Notes under the pieces: generated by a model
Seen by the model: only the letters and a program-made list of their open reading frames with translations
Database searches by the model: none
Told to the model about the DNA's origin: nothing
Source of the DNA: Sphingomonadales bacterium
GTDB taxonomy: Bacteria > Bacteroidota > Bacteroidia > UBA7662
Reading direction: 5' to 3'
DNA length: 64,000 bases
Assembly: GCA_016872215.1 (NCBI GenBank)
Contig: VHAX01000005.1
Span: forward strand, 29,363-93,362
Position numbers and translations under genes: made by a program
Part shown: in pieces, positions 43,927 through 52,892 of the stretch
How positions within the stretch are numbered: the stretch's first letter is position 1
Layout of the letters: the number at the start of each line of letters is the position of its first letter

Positions 43927-44000
43927 GTGTGTTCCCACCTTGCATGGTCAACTTCCCGCGTCTTATGGCACTTAAATTGCAATGACGTGACTTCTTTTCG

Positions 44001-44019
44001 GTCTGACAAGCTGTCAGAC
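44001..44019. promoter_or_regulatory. Perfect palindrome upstream of lon
   Basis: GTCTGACA-agc-TGTCAGAC: two 8 bp arms with no mismatch and a 3-base centre, ending 18 bp before the lon ATG. This looks like an operator for a dimeric regulator. No clean TAnnTTTG box was found beside it, so lon may use another sigma factor or a diverged promoter. Confidence 0.6.
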
Positions 44020-44037
44020 ACCCCTACCCATTGGCCC

Positions 44038-46542
44038 ATGAGCAAAAGAAACCCATCAGCACCCTTCGAACATATGCACGGCTACGATGACGATGCCGAT
44101 ACCGACTCCGATTTCTTCCCCATTTCGACCCCGGCAGAGGAAGACGATGAATCAGGCGAGGTGCTGCCCGATGAACTTTCGATTCTGCCCCTACGCAATA
44201 CGGTTTTGTTTCCAGGCGTGGTCATCCCAATTACGGTGGGGCGCGACAAATCCATAAGGCTCATCCGGGATGCCAACAGCGGAAATAAAATCATCGGCGT
44301 ATTATCGCAAACCGATGTATCCGTAGAAGAACCCGGAGCGGGTGACCTGCACAACATCGGTACGGTGGCCCGGATCCTGAAAATGCTGCGCATGCCCGAC
44401 GGAAACACCACCGTGATCATACAAGGCCGACAGCGTTTCCGACTCGAAGAAATCACCACCACCGAACCCTACCTAAAGGCGCGGGTGACCCCACACCGTG
44501 ACGTAAAGCCCCGCAAGAACGACAAGGAATTCGAGGCCTTAATTGGATCCATGAAAGATATGGCGCTGCAGATTATTGAGCAGTCACCCAATATCCCCAG
44601 CGAGGCCGCCATTGCCCTGCGCAACATCGAAAGCGCAACATTCCTCATTAATTTCATAGCCAGCAATCTCAATACCGATGTGGCCGAGAAGCAGCGACTG
44701 TTGGAAATGGAGGGACTCAAAGACCGAGCAACCGATGTGCTCACCCAACTGCACAAAGAGCTGCAGATGCTGGAGCTCAAAAACCAGATTCAGAGCAAGG
44801 TGAAGGTCGATATCGACAAACAACAGCGCGAATATTTCCTGCACCAGCAACTCAAAACCATTCAGGAAGAACTGGGCGGGGCTACTCCCGACCTTGAGGC
44901 CCAGAACCTGAGGGAGCGTGCCAAAAAGAAACAGTGGAGCGCACAGGTGCGGCAGCACTTCGAAAAAGAAATCGACAAGCTACAGCGCATGAACCCGGCG
45001 GCGGCCGACTACAGCGTGGTACTCAATTATGTTGAACTGATGCTCGATCTTCCCTGGGATACGTACAGCACGGACCGCTTCGACCTGAAAAGGGCCCAAA
45101 AAATATTGGACCATGACCACTACGGGCTCGATAAGGTGAAGGATCGGATCATGGAATTCCTAGCCGTTTTGAAGCTCAAGGCCAATATGAAGGCTCCCAT
45201 TTTGCTGCTGGTCGGTCCTCCGGGCGTAGGTAAAACCTCATTGGGCAAGAGCATAGCGCGGGCAATCGGGCGAAAATATGTACGTATGAGTCTAGGCGGT
45301 GTCCACGATGAAGCCGTTATTAGGGGACACCGAAAAACCTACATCGGCGCCATGCCAGGCCGCATCATCCAAAGCCTCAAAAAGGCCGGAAGCAATAACC
45401 CTGTGATGGTACTCGACGAAATCGACAAGGTAGGCAGCGATTATCGGGGTGATGTCTCCTCTGCCCTGCTCGAGGTGCTGGATCCGGAACAGAACAGCAC
45501 ATTCTTCGATCACTATCTGGAGATCGACTACGACCTCAGTAAGGTACTCTTTATTGCCACGGCCAACAACCTGTCGACCATGCAGCCCGCCTTGCTCGAT
45601 CGTATGGAGGTAATCGAAATCAATGGGTATACTCTGGAGGAGAAGCAGGAAATCGCTCGCAAATACCTCATTCCCAAACAACTGGAGGAGCACGGTCTTA
45701 CAAAAATTGATTTTTCCATCAACGCAGCAATGACCCGGTACGTCATAGAGCGGTACACCCGCGAGTCGGGCGTACGCAGCCTCGACAAGAAAATTGCGTC
45801 GATTGTGCGCGGATTTGCCCGTCACAAGGCGATGGAAACCCCCTACCGCGTGCAGGTGAATCGGGAGGATTGCCATAAAATCATGGGTGCGCCTATTTTT
45901 GACCCCGATGAGTACGAAGGCAACCAGATCGCAGGGGTGGTAACGGGCCTCGCGTGGACCTCAGCCGGGGGCGACATACTATTCATCGAAACGAGTTTGA
46001 ATCGCGGCAAGGGAAAGGTGAACATAACGGGAAACCTCGGGGAAGTGATGAAGGAATCGGCCTCGATAGCACTGGCCTATGTGAAGGTTCATGCCAGCGA
46101 TCTTGGGATCGACCACCGCCTGTTCGATGCGGTCGATATGCACATTCACGTTCCGGAGGGAGCCACACCCAAAGACGGGCCTTCAGCTGGGATCACCATG
46201 CTCACCAGCATCGTTTCGGCCTTCACCCAGCGTAAAATCCGCCAGAAGCTGGCCATGACGGGTGAAATCACTCTAAGGGGACGGGTGTTGCCGGTCGGGG
46301 GCATCAAGGAGAAAATCCTCGCTGCCAAAAGAGCTGGGATTGGTCATATTGTGCTGAGCAAGCAAAACCGCAAAGACATTGAGGAGATTCGCCAAGATTA
46401 CATCCGTGATCTCGAGTTCCATTATGTCGACCGCATCTCGGATGTCTTATCGCTTGCCCTGCTCCCGGAAAAAGTGCATAAGGCGGTTGACTTAATAGGC
46501 ATGATAGAGCCGTCTACCGGTAGTCAAGCCACTCCTAACTGA
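44038..46542 (+). CDS. lon: ATP-dependent protease Lon
   Basis: Protease of 834 residues. An acidic N-terminus ([11 protein letters not shown]) precedes the Lon substrate-binding domain ([22 protein letters not shown]). The AAA+ domain has Walker [10 protein letters not shown] and Walker [11 protein letters not shown], and the protease domain has the serine in [11 protein letters not shown] and the lysine in [14 protein letters not shown]. It degrades misfolded and regulatory proteins. I chose the ATG at 44038 ([12 protein letters not shown]); the ORF before it would cross the palindrome. rsgA follows 14 bp downstream. Confidence 0.96.
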   Translation: MSKRNPSAPFEHMHGYDDDADTDSDFFPISTPAEEDDESGEVLPDELSILPLRNTVLFPGVVIPITVGRDKSIRLIRDANSGNKIIGVLSQTDVSVEEPGAGDLHNIGTVARILKMLRMPDGNTTVIIQGRQRFRLEEITTTEPYLKARVTPHRDVKPRKNDKEFEALIGSMKDMALQIIEQSPNIPSEAAIALRNIESATFLINFIASNLNTDVAEKQRLLEMEGLKDRATDVLTQLHKELQMLELKNQIQSKVKVDIDKQQREYFLHQQLKTIQEELGGATPDLEAQNLRERAKKKQWSAQVRQHFEKEIDKLQRMNPAAADYSVVLNYVELMLDLPWDTYSTDRFDLKRAQKILDHDHYGLDKVKDRIMEFLAVLKLKANMKAPILLLVGPPGVGKTSLGKSIARAIGRKYVRMSLGGVHDEAVIRGHRKTYIGAMPGRIIQSLKKAGSNNPVMVLDEIDKVGSDYRGDVSSALLEVLDPEQNSTFFDHYLEIDYDLSKVLFIATANNLSTMQPALLDRMEVIEINGYTLEEKQEIARKYLIPKQLEEHGLTKIDFSINAAMTRYVIERYTRESGVRSLDKKIASIVRGFARHKAMETPYRVQVNREDCHKIMGAPIFDPDEYEGNQIAGVVTGLAWTSAGGDILFIETSLNRGKGKVNITGNLGEVMKESASIALAYVKVHASDLGIDHRLFDAVDMHIHVPEGATPKDGPSAGITMLTSIVSAFTQRKIRQKLAMTGEITLRGRVLPVGGIKEKILAAKRAGIGHIVLSKQNRKDIEEIRQDYIRDLEFHYVDRISDVLSLALLPEKVHKAVDLIGMIEPSTGSQATPN

Positions 46543-46543
46543 G

Positions 46544-46551
46544 TAGATTTG
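46544..46551 (+). promoter_or_regulatory. -7 box giving a leaderless rsgA
   Basis: TAGATTTG (perfect TAnnTTTG) is followed by CAGAT and the rsgA ATG. It starts 1 bp after the lon stop codon. Confidence 0.6.
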
Positions 46552-46556
46552 CAGAT

Positions 46557-47474
46557 ATGATAGGAATTGTCACCAAGTCTACCGGCAGCTTGTATGAGGT
46601 GGATGCGGGACAAGGCCAGACGCTGAAGTGCAGGTTGCGGGGCAAGATTCGACTCGACGACACCGGCAAGACGAATCCTGTTGCGGTGGGCGATCACGTG
46701 CGGATTCACCTCAATAATCATGAAGAAACCGTGATTACAGAGATTCTTCCCAGAACCAATCACATCATACGAAAGGCCACAAACCTGAGCCGACAACACC
46801 ATGTTTTGGCCGCCAATATCGATCAGGTTATGATTGTGGCCAGTTTGTCTCGGCCCCGTGTTTCACCCGGTTTCATAGATCGCTGTCTGGTAACTTGTGA
46901 AGCGTATGGAATCGATGCGGTTTTGGTGTTGAACAAGGTTGACCACTGGACACCGAAGGAGTGGGAACAGGCACAAGAACTGACGGCCACTTATTTAAAT
47001 GCCGGGTATCCGGTAATTTGTACCTCAGCACTCAGGGGCGATGGCCTCGAAACCATGCGCGAACATCTGCAATCTAAAATCACGCTCGTTAGCGGTTTTT
47101 CAGGGGTGGGTAAAAGCAGCCTCTTGAACCGGCTGTTTGGTGATCTCAACCTGAGGACTGGCGAAATCAGCAAATTCTCGAGTAAAGGCACCCACACCAC
47201 CACTTTCGCGCAGATGTTCACCCCCGAACCCGGATTGAGGATCATCGATACACCGGGAATAAAGGAATGGGGACTCGCCGAAATAGAAGGCTATGAACTG
47301 AGTCACCATTTTCCGGAGTTTCGCAAGCATATCCCCCACTGCCACTTCCACACCTGCACCCACACCCACGAACCGCAATGTGGGGTGCGAGAGGCGGTTG
47401 AAGTTGGACAAATTCCACAACAGCGCTACAAAAGTTACCTGAGCATGCTACTCAACGACAACAACCGTTCCTGA
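46557..47474 (+). CDS. rsgA: Ribosome small subunit-dependent GTPase RsgA
   Basis: Circularly permuted GTPase of 305 residues in 30S maturation. An OB-fold domain comes first (about 1-70), then the permuted G domain with VLNKVDHW (G4), FSGVGKSSLLNRL (G1) and DTPGIKEWG (G3). The zinc knuckle is at the end, in CHFHTCTHTHEPQCGV. The gene follows lon by 14 bp, but a perfect -7 box lies exactly in this gap, so it likely has its own leaderless transcript besides readthrough. dtd and a MazG-like gene follow on the same strand. Confidence 0.94.
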   Translation: MIGIVTKSTGSLYEVDAGQGQTLKCRLRGKIRLDDTGKTNPVAVGDHVRIHLNNHEETVITEILPRTNHIIRKATNLSRQHHVLAANIDQVMIVASLSRPRVSPGFIDRCLVTCEAYGIDAVLVLNKVDHWTPKEWEQAQELTATYLNAGYPVICTSALRGDGLETMREHLQSKITLVSGFSGVGKSSLLNRLFGDLNLRTGEISKFSSKGTHTTTFAQMFTPEPGLRIIDTPGIKEWGLAEIEGYELSHHFPEFRKHIPHCHFHTCTHTHEPQCGVREAVEVGQIPQQRYKSYLSMLLNDNNRS

Positions 47475-47519
47475 TGAATCGCTATTTTCGTTGGTCTTAT
47501 TATCCACCGCTCCCCACTA

Positions 47520-47972
47520 ATGAAAACCATCACCCAACGCGTGCATTCCGCTTCTGTAACGGTTGAAGGTGAAACAATCGGGAACATAGGTCATGGACTA
47601 CTTGTATTCGCCGGATGGGCCCAGGGCGAAACTGAACAGGATCATTTGTGGGTGGCGTCGAAGCTCATCAACATGCGAATTTTTCCCGATGAATACGGGC
47701 AAATGAACCAATCCCTAATCGATGTGGGTGGCGAAATACTTCTGGTGAGTCAGTTTACCCTCTTCGCATCCACCAAAAAAGGCAACAGGCCTGGATTTTC
47801 TCTTGCCGCAGCACCCGCAGAGGCCATTCGATTGTATGAGCATTTCCTCAACACGCTCAACGAGCTGCTCCCCGGACGTGTACAAAGTGGCCGTTTCGGC
47901 GCTGACATGCTGATCCGATGCGAGAATTATGGGCCGGTTACCATCCCCATCGACACCCAAAACAAATTATGA
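47520..47972 (+). CDS. dtd: D-aminoacyl-tRNA deacylase
   Basis: Protein of 150 residues that removes D-amino acids from tRNA. Both DTD signatures are present: SQFTLFAS and KGNRPGFSLAA, and the C-terminal NYGPVTIPIDTQ. The length is usual for the family. It starts 45 bp after rsgA; TATTTTCG at 47491 could be a weak -7 box. The stop overlaps the next ATG by four bases (ATGA). Confidence 0.94.
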   Translation: MKTITQRVHSASVTVEGETIGNIGHGLLVFAGWAQGETEQDHLWVASKLINMRIFPDEYGQMNQSLIDVGGEILLVSQFTLFASTKKGNRPGFSLAAAPAEAIRLYEHFLNTLNELLPGRVQSGRFGADMLIRCENYGPVTIPIDTQNKL

Positions 47973-48337
47973 CTACAACTCCCAAACCCGATACCGCAGG
48001 ACTATCTGAATCCCTCACCCTTAACGAACTGCAAAAACAAGTCGATGCCTGGATCCATACTGTGGGCGTCCGGTATTTCAACGAACTTACGAATACGGTC
48101 ATTCTGATGGAGGAAGTCGGTGAAGTTGCGCGCATTATAGCCCGATCCTATGGTGAGCAGTCGTTCAAGGAGGGAGAATCAGCCCCGGAACTAGCCGATG
48201 AATTAGCCGATTTGCTCTGGATCTTACTCTGCCTCGCCAACCAAACCGGCGTGGATCTGGAGGATGCCTTCAGGAAGAACTTGCAGAAGAAGTCAACTCG
48301 CGACGCCCAGCGGCACCTCAGAAACCCGAAATTGTAG
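47969..48337 (+). CDS. MazG-like nucleotide pyrophosphohydrolase
   Basis: Protein of 122 residues with the all-alpha NTP pyrophosphatase fold. The metal-binding pattern is in MEEVGEVARIIARSYGEQ (EExxE-like) and ELADELADLLWILL (ExxD-like). It probably hydrolyses a noncanonical or excess NTP/dNTP to the monophosphate. I set the start at the ATGA overlap with dtd (47969, MTTTPKPD) rather than the ORF start at 47918. Translation is likely coupled to dtd. Confidence 0.87.
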   Translation: MTTTPKPDTAGLSESLTLNELQKQVDAWIHTVGVRYFNELTNTVILMEEVGEVARIIARSYGEQSFKEGESAPELADELADLLWILLCLANQTGVDLEDAFRKNLQKKSTRDAQRHLRNPKL

Positions 48338-48342
48338 GCAGA

Positions 48343-49221
48343 TTAGTTTGTAGCGACTTTCAGCCTGGAACGCGACCAAAACACCAATAAAAGCGCCGTC
48401 CCAAACATCATAAGGCTGTAGATGGCCCCCGGGATTCCCGCTGCCGGCTGGTTGAGCATAGCCGGACTCAACGCGATGCCTAATGCCAGTGTCCCATTTT
48501 GAATTCCTGTTTCAATGGAGATCGTAATGCGTTGACCCAACGGAAGGTCCAAAGCAGCACCAACGCCAATGGCCAATAGCATGGAGGCCCCATTTAAAAT
48601 GAGAGCGGGCACACCAGCCTCCTGAAAATAGGGAACTATTTGAGTCCGTTCTTTAATAATAGCTGAAGCCAGTATCACCACAAAAAAGGCTGCTGAAATC
48701 AAATTAACAGGCTTCGCCATTTTTTTTGTGAATTCAGGCTTAAAACGATGGATGAGCATGCCAATAGCCACTGGAACCAGGGTTACGACTACAATTTGCA
48801 GTGTGGTTTTCAAGATGGGTAGTTGAACGGCCTGCTCCCCGCCGGTATAGGCATAGAGCGCAAGATTCAACAGAAACGGGATACTCAGGTTGCACAAAAC
48901 TGAACTGATAGCCGTGAGGGTAACCGAAAGTGCCAAATCCACACCTGCCAAATGGCTGACCAGATTTGAAGTGGCGCCACCCGGACAAATCGCAAGCAGT
49001 ATGAGTCCAACCGCCAGGTATCCTTGTAGTCCAAACAGGCTCACAATCCCAACACCCAACAAAGGCAACATGAGCATTTGGCAGGCCAATCCCGCCAATA
49101 CCGCCTTTGGGAATTGTACGACCCGTCTGAAATCGCCGGGGGTCAGGCTCATTCCCATGCCCATCATGATGATGCCCAGCGCCAAAGGCAAGAACAATGA
49201 TGTAATCAGGTTATCTTCCAT
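48343..49221 (-). CDS. Bile acid:sodium symporter family (BASS) transporter
   Basis: Integral membrane protein of 292 residues with about ten hydrophobic segments. LAICPGGATSNLVSHLAGVDLALSV is the sodium-site region of the family, and GIQNGTLALGIALSP is the second crossover. Bacterial members often carry pantoate, 2-ketoacids or sterol acids rather than bile acids. It stands alone on the minus strand. A -7-like box ends 5 bp before the ATG. Confidence 0.88.
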   Translation of the reverse strand: MEDNLITSLFLPLALGIIMMGMGMSLTPGDFRRVVQFPKAVLAGLACQMLMLPLLGVGIVSLFGLQGYLAVGLILLAICPGGATSNLVSHLAGVDLALSVTLTAISSVLCNLSIPFLLNLALYAYTGGEQAVQLPILKTTLQIVVVTLVPVAIGMLIHRFKPEFTKKMAKPVNLISAAFFVVILASAIIKERTQIVPYFQEAGVPALILNGASMLLAIGVGAALDLPLGQRITISIETGIQNGTLALGIALSPAMLNQPAAGIPGAIYSLMMFGTALLLVFWSRSRLKVATN

Positions 49222-49226
49222 TGCGC

Positions 49227-49234
49227 CAAATTAA
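49227..49234 (-). promoter_or_regulatory. -7-like box of the BASS transporter gene
   Basis: The minus strand reads TTAATTTG (7 of 8 to TAnnTTTG), then GCGCA, then ATG: a leaderless arrangement. Confidence 0.45.
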
Positions 49235-49351
49235 CAAACAACTTGCAAATTGAAGACAAATGAACAAATCCCGAACAACCAAAGTCTAAATAAGTGCCAG
49301 CAACTAATAGGTAGAGCTAGATCAAGAATCAGAAATCAACTAACGTGGAAA

Positions 49352-50065
49352 TTAGGGAATAGCCACTAATTCCCCGTCAATCAATACCGGAACAGTGGTG
49401 TATAAGTCCCTTTTCAAACAAAAAGCAATTTCATCAGTCAGCCCCTTACCCGCCAATCGAAGGTAATGAGAGGAACCCATGACCGCCTGGCCGATGCTGT
49501 TTTCATGAGCCTGATATAAATCTAAAGCCGCAATAGCTGGATCACCTGTAATAATTATATATTTATGTAAATCAAATAAAAGACTTCCGGCACTTAATGT
49601 GTCTTCTAAACTAAATTGTCCCTTCCAACCCGCACAGAACAAGACCACATCGCCCGGGAACTGCAGAATTCTCTGAACCACTGCTTTTTGATTGAGAAAA
49701 CCAGCAACGATAATTTGTTTGGCCGCCATTGTAAGCAAAATCGCACGTGTGCCGTTGGTGGTTGTGAGCGCCACTTTTTGTCCGGCCCATTGACCCTCTT
49801 GATATGAAAAAGGAGAATTGCCCAGATTAAAACCCTCTGCTACTTGTCCACCCCGCTCCGCCGCTGGCACGTATCCTTTACCAGCCCAATAGAGCGCATC
49901 CGCGGGCTCTGCGACCGGACGAAAAGCCTGAACACCGTGAGAAAGGCCAGTGATGATGGCTGAACTGGCGCGCAGCACGTCGATAATCACCACACATTTT
50001 CCTGAAAAGTCATGGCACCCTGCCAGGAGTGGACTCAAGCAAACCTCGATGTTGCGTCTAGCCAT
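49352..50065 (-). CDS. comB: 2-phosphosulfolactate phosphatase family protein (ComB)
   Basis: Protein of 237 residues of the ComB family, whose archaeal member hydrolyses 2-phosphosulfolactate in coenzyme M synthesis. Family segments are VIIDVLRASSAIITGL, EGFNLGNSPFSYQ, ALTTTNGTRAIL and FCAGWKGQFSLEDTLSAGSLL. Bacteria also carry it, and its role there is usually unproven. The ATG overlaps the gcvT stop by one base (TGATG), so it is translated right after GcvT. I chose 50065 over the ORF start for that reason. Confidence 0.82.
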   Translation of the reverse strand: MARRNIEVCLSPLLAGCHDFSGKCVVIIDVLRASSAIITGLSHGVQAFRPVAEPADALYWAGKGYVPAAERGGQVAEGFNLGNSPFSYQEGQWAGQKVALTTTNGTRAILLTMAAKQIIVAGFLNQKAVVQRILQFPGDVVLFCAGWKGQFSLEDTLSAGSLLFDLHKYIIITGDPAIAALDLYQAHENSIGQAVMGSSHYLRLAGKGLTDEIAFCLKRDLYTTVPVLIDGELVAIP

Positions 50066-51153
50066 CACACGAAGGGCAATTTCACCACCTTGGCCTTCAG
50101 GCTTCTTCCCCGGATGTTGATCCAAAGAGAGGAACCCTCGTTTTGGTGGTCTGAATCAACAAATCCCAAGCCGATCAGCTTGCCAGTCGACGGAGATTCC
50201 GAGCCCGAACTCACCACTCCTATTTTTTGTCCCGACTCGTTCATTATGTCGAAATCATGGCGTGGAATTCCCTTGTCGACCATCTCAAAGCCCACCAGAT
50301 AGCGATCACATCCCCCGGTCTTTTTACTGAGATACAAGTTTTTGTGTATGAAGTCCTTGTTGTACCTGACAATCCAGTCAAGGCGCGCCTCAACGGGTCC
50401 GCTCGAATAGCTCAATTCATATCCGTTCAGACAATAACCTTTTTCCAAACGCAACGTATCCCGGGCGCCCAGTCCACAGGGCAACAATCCATACACAGCC
50501 CCCGCTTTCATTAGGGCGTCCCATATTTTTACCGCAGATGCACGGGGGATATACAGTTCAAATCCGCCCGCACCCGTGTAGCCTGTGGCCGAAATTAGGA
50601 TACCCTCCACCCCATCCACGACACCCGTGACGAAGTGGTAGTAGGCCAATTCGCGAACCGCCTCAGTTGTGCATGCCTCCAAAATATCAACGGCCATCGG
50701 CCCTTGCAAGGCCAGGAGAGCTGTTTCCTCCGAAATATTGAGGATTGAGCAGTCGGCTCCGGCATAGGCATGTAATACATCCGCCACTTCATCCACCCGT
50801 GATGCGTTCACCACCAGCATATACTGCTGTTCTGCAAGCCGATACACCAAAAGATCGTCGACAATACCCCCGTCCGGGTGAGGAATGCAGCTGTATTGAG
50901 CCTGTCTGATCTTTAGTCGCGCGACGTCATTAGTTGTGATGTGTTGCAAAAAGTTCAAAGCCCCGCCGCCCTCGACCCTAAATTGACCCATATGCGAAAC
51001 ATCAAACAAACCACAGGCGTTGCGCACGCTAAGGTGCTCGTTGCGGATGCCCGAATAGCTTAACGGCATATCGTAGCCCGCAAACGGCATCATCCGCGCA
51101 CCCAATTGGATATGTACGGGGTGTAAAGGAGTGAGTAAAAGTGCTTTTTCCAT
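50065..51153 (-). CDS. gcvT: Glycine cleavage system T protein (aminomethyltransferase)
   Basis: Tetrahydrofolate-dependent enzyme of 362 residues releasing ammonia and methylene-THF from the aminomethyl-lipoyl H protein. The N-terminus has MMPFAGYDMPLSYSGI and FDVSHMGQFRVEG, the middle VNASRVDEV and ISATGYTGAGGFELY, and the C-terminal domain KLIGLGFVD. The length is normal. gcvH and gcvP are not in the window. A perfect -7 box ends 4 bp before the ATG, predicting a leaderless mRNA. The stop overlaps comB. Confidence 0.93.
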   Translation of the reverse strand: MEKALLLTPLHPVHIQLGARMMPFAGYDMPLSYSGIRNEHLSVRNACGLFDVSHMGQFRVEGGGALNFLQHITTNDVARLKIRQAQYSCIPHPDGGIVDDLLVYRLAEQQYMLVVNASRVDEVADVLHAYAGADCSILNISEETALLALQGPMAVDILEACTTEAVRELAYYHFVTGVVDGVEGILISATGYTGAGGFELYIPRASAVKIWDALMKAGAVYGLLPCGLGARDTLRLEKGYCLNGYELSYSSGPVEARLDWIVRYNKDFIHKNLYLSKKTGGCDRYLVGFEMVDKGIPRHDFDIMNESGQKIGVVSSGSESPSTGKLIGLGFVDSDHQNEGSSLWINIRGRSLKAKVVKLPFV

Positions 51154-51157
51154 GCCG

Positions 51158-51165
51158 CAAAATTA
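51158..51165 (-). promoter_or_regulatory. -7 box giving a leaderless gcvT
   Basis: The minus strand reads TAATTTTG (perfect TAnnTTTG), then CGGC, then ATG. It lies 21 bp from the divergent box of the LpxD-like gene. Confidence 0.6.
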
Positions 51166-51186
51166 CGACTTATCGCCGCCGAAGCC

Positions 51187-51194
51187 TATTTTTG
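51187..51194 (+). promoter_or_regulatory. -7 box of the LpxD-like gene
   Basis: TATTTTTG, perfect TAnnTTTG, 16 bp before the ATG at 51211. Confidence 0.55.
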
Positions 51195-51210
51195 TGGTCG
51201 TCACTTTTGT

Positions 51211-52161
51211 ATGCAACTGCCCCGCCCCATTACCCTAGAGGAGGCCGCTCATTTCCTCCAATGCCGCTACATCGGCCCCGCTGATGCCTCCATAACCGGC
51301 CTGAATGAGATTCACAAAGTCAGATCTGGCGACCTCACTTTCGTGGATTTTCACAAATACTACCAGAAGGCGCTTAACTCCGCTGCTGATGTTGTGCTGA
51401 TCGATCAGGAACCGGATAACAGAAATCATAAATCATTGCTGATCAGTCCACGACCATTCGATGATTTCAACCGATTGATTCATCGCTACCACCAGCCCAC
51501 GCCTATTATCGGGGGGCGCTTCTACAGGGGTGCCGACGTTCAAATTGGAAAGGGTACGCGCATCATGGAACAGGTAGTGCTCGGTGATGGTGTGGTCGTG
51601 GGACGAGATTGCCTGATCTACCCAAATGTGGTGATTTATCCAGACACCCGAATCGGTGATCGGGTAACCATCCACTCCAATACGGTGATTGGCCAGGATG
51701 CTTTCTACTTCAAACGTAAACCAGAGGGCTACGACAAACTATTATCGTGCGGGCGCGTGCTCATTCAAGACGATGTGGAGATCGGCCCATGCTGTACTGT
51801 TTCGCGTGGTGTGAGCGGCGACACCATCATCGGGTCGGGCACCAAATTCGATGCACAGGTGCATATTGGCCATGGTGTAGAAATGGGTAAAAATTGCCTT
51901 ATGGCGGCCCAGGTGGGCATAGGCGGTAAAACCATCATCGGAGATGAAGTGAAGTTCTGGGGGCAGGTAGGCGTTCAAAAAGACATCCGTATTGGCGACG
52001 GAGCGGAGGTGCTCGGGCAATCTGGCATCACCAAATCCATTGATGGAGGAAAGGTCTATTTTGGAACTCCGGCTACCGATGTGCTACAGGTGTACCGCGA
52101 AATGGCCTGGCTCCGTTCACAGGCTCGCTCGAAAAAGCAATCATCAGAAACGGAAGAATAA
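51211..52161 (+). CDS. LpxD-like UDP-3-O-acylglucosamine N-acyltransferase
   Basis: Left-handed beta-helix acyltransferase-like protein of 316 residues. An N-terminal LpxD-type domain (LNEIHKVRSGDLTFVDFHKYY) precedes hexapeptide repeats (IGKGTRIMEQVVLGDGVVVG and onwards to about 285). The catalytic-type histidine may be that in AQVHIGHGVEMG. Bacteroidota often carry a second, shorter LpxD-like protein besides the canonical LpxD, and this one matches that pattern, so its role in lipid A synthesis is not certain. It is divergent from gcvT. Confidence 0.8.
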   Translation: MQLPRPITLEEAAHFLQCRYIGPADASITGLNEIHKVRSGDLTFVDFHKYYQKALNSAADVVLIDQEPDNRNHKSLLISPRPFDDFNRLIHRYHQPTPIIGGRFYRGADVQIGKGTRIMEQVVLGDGVVVGRDCLIYPNVVIYPDTRIGDRVTIHSNTVIGQDAFYFKRKPEGYDKLLSCGRVLIQDDVEIGPCCTVSRGVSGDTIIGSGTKFDAQVHIGHGVEMGKNCLMAAQVGIGGKTIIGDEVKFWGQVGVQKDIRIGDGAEVLGQSGITKSIDGGKVYFGTPATDVLQVYREMAWLRSQARSKKQSSETEE

Positions 52162-52178
52162 CGAATGGCGACTGGTAC

Positions 52179-52793
52179 TCATTCCCCAAAGTCCAATAAA
52201 AGCTGCTGCGTATTGTAGCGAAAACTTCGCCTGTGTAGGGGCGATGGTCCGTGTTGACCGATTAAAGTGCGGTGTTCCTGTGTTGGGTATCCCTTGTTCA
52301 ATTCCCAATCGTATTGGGGGTATCGCTTATGGTAGACCAGCATCAACGCATCCCGATAGGTTTTGGCCAAAATGCTGGCCGCTGCAATGCACGCCACCTT
52401 ACCATCACCACCCACAACGCAGGTGTGGGGAATGGAGGGATGCGGCACGAAATAATGACCGTCGATCCACAAACGAGAGGGCTTTATTTCCAATTTCTCA
52501 ACGGCACCCATCATGGCCCGCATCGACGCCTGTAGTATGTTGATGCGGTCAATTTCCTCATTGCAGCAACTGCAGACCGACCAGGCGGAGGCATTTTCTT
52601 CGATGTACTTGCGCGCTTTATTGCGGGATTGTGCCGACAACTGCTTGGAGTCTGCCACCCGGCTTAAGTCGAACCTTTCGCCCAAAATGACCGCTGCTGC
52701 CACTACTGGACCGGCCAGGCATCCTCTTCCTGCCTCATCACAACCCGCATCCCAAATGGGCACCGACATCCATTCAGTTCGAATTTTGGACAT
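52179..52793 (-). CDS. rnhB: Ribonuclease HII
   Basis: Enzyme of 204 residues that cuts the RNA strand in RNA-DNA hybrids and single ribonucleotides in DNA. The DEDD residues are visible: GCDEAGRGCLAGPVV, LWIDGHY and KTYRDALM, with the ending YPTQEHRTLI typical of the family. The start at 52793 lies 4 bp after a perfect -7 box, predicting a leaderless mRNA. It ends 17 bp after the convergent LpxD-like gene stop. Confidence 0.94.
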   Translation of the reverse strand: MSKIRTEWMSVPIWDAGCDEAGRGCLAGPVVAAAVILGERFDLSRVADSKQLSAQSRNKARKYIEENASAWSVCSCCNEEIDRINILQASMRAMMGAVEKLEIKPSRLWIDGHYFVPHPSIPHTCVVGGDGKVACIAAASILAKTYRDALMLVYHKRYPQYDWELNKGYPTQEHRTLIGQHGPSPLHRRSFRYNTQQLLLDFGE

Positions 52794-52797
52794 GCAT

Positions 52798-52805
52798 CAA
52801 ATCTA
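52798..52805 (-). promoter_or_regulatory. -7 box giving a leaderless rnhB
   Basis: The minus strand reads TAGATTTG (perfect TAnnTTTG), then ATGC, then ATG. Confidence 0.6.
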
Positions 52806-52892
52806 CGTTCATTCCGGCAGAAGATTAACATGTGCCCGTAAAAGGAACTATGAGAAATCCATCCTGCGTGTTAAAATGGTTGCCTCTAACGA

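Noticed and set aside
43927-44037. N-terminal extension of lon in the longest ORF
   Set aside because: It runs across the palindrome and is not Lon-like; the ATG at 44038 fits better.
45292-45876. 194-residue minus-strand ORF
   Set aside because: A shadow of the conserved AAA+ and protease parts of lon.
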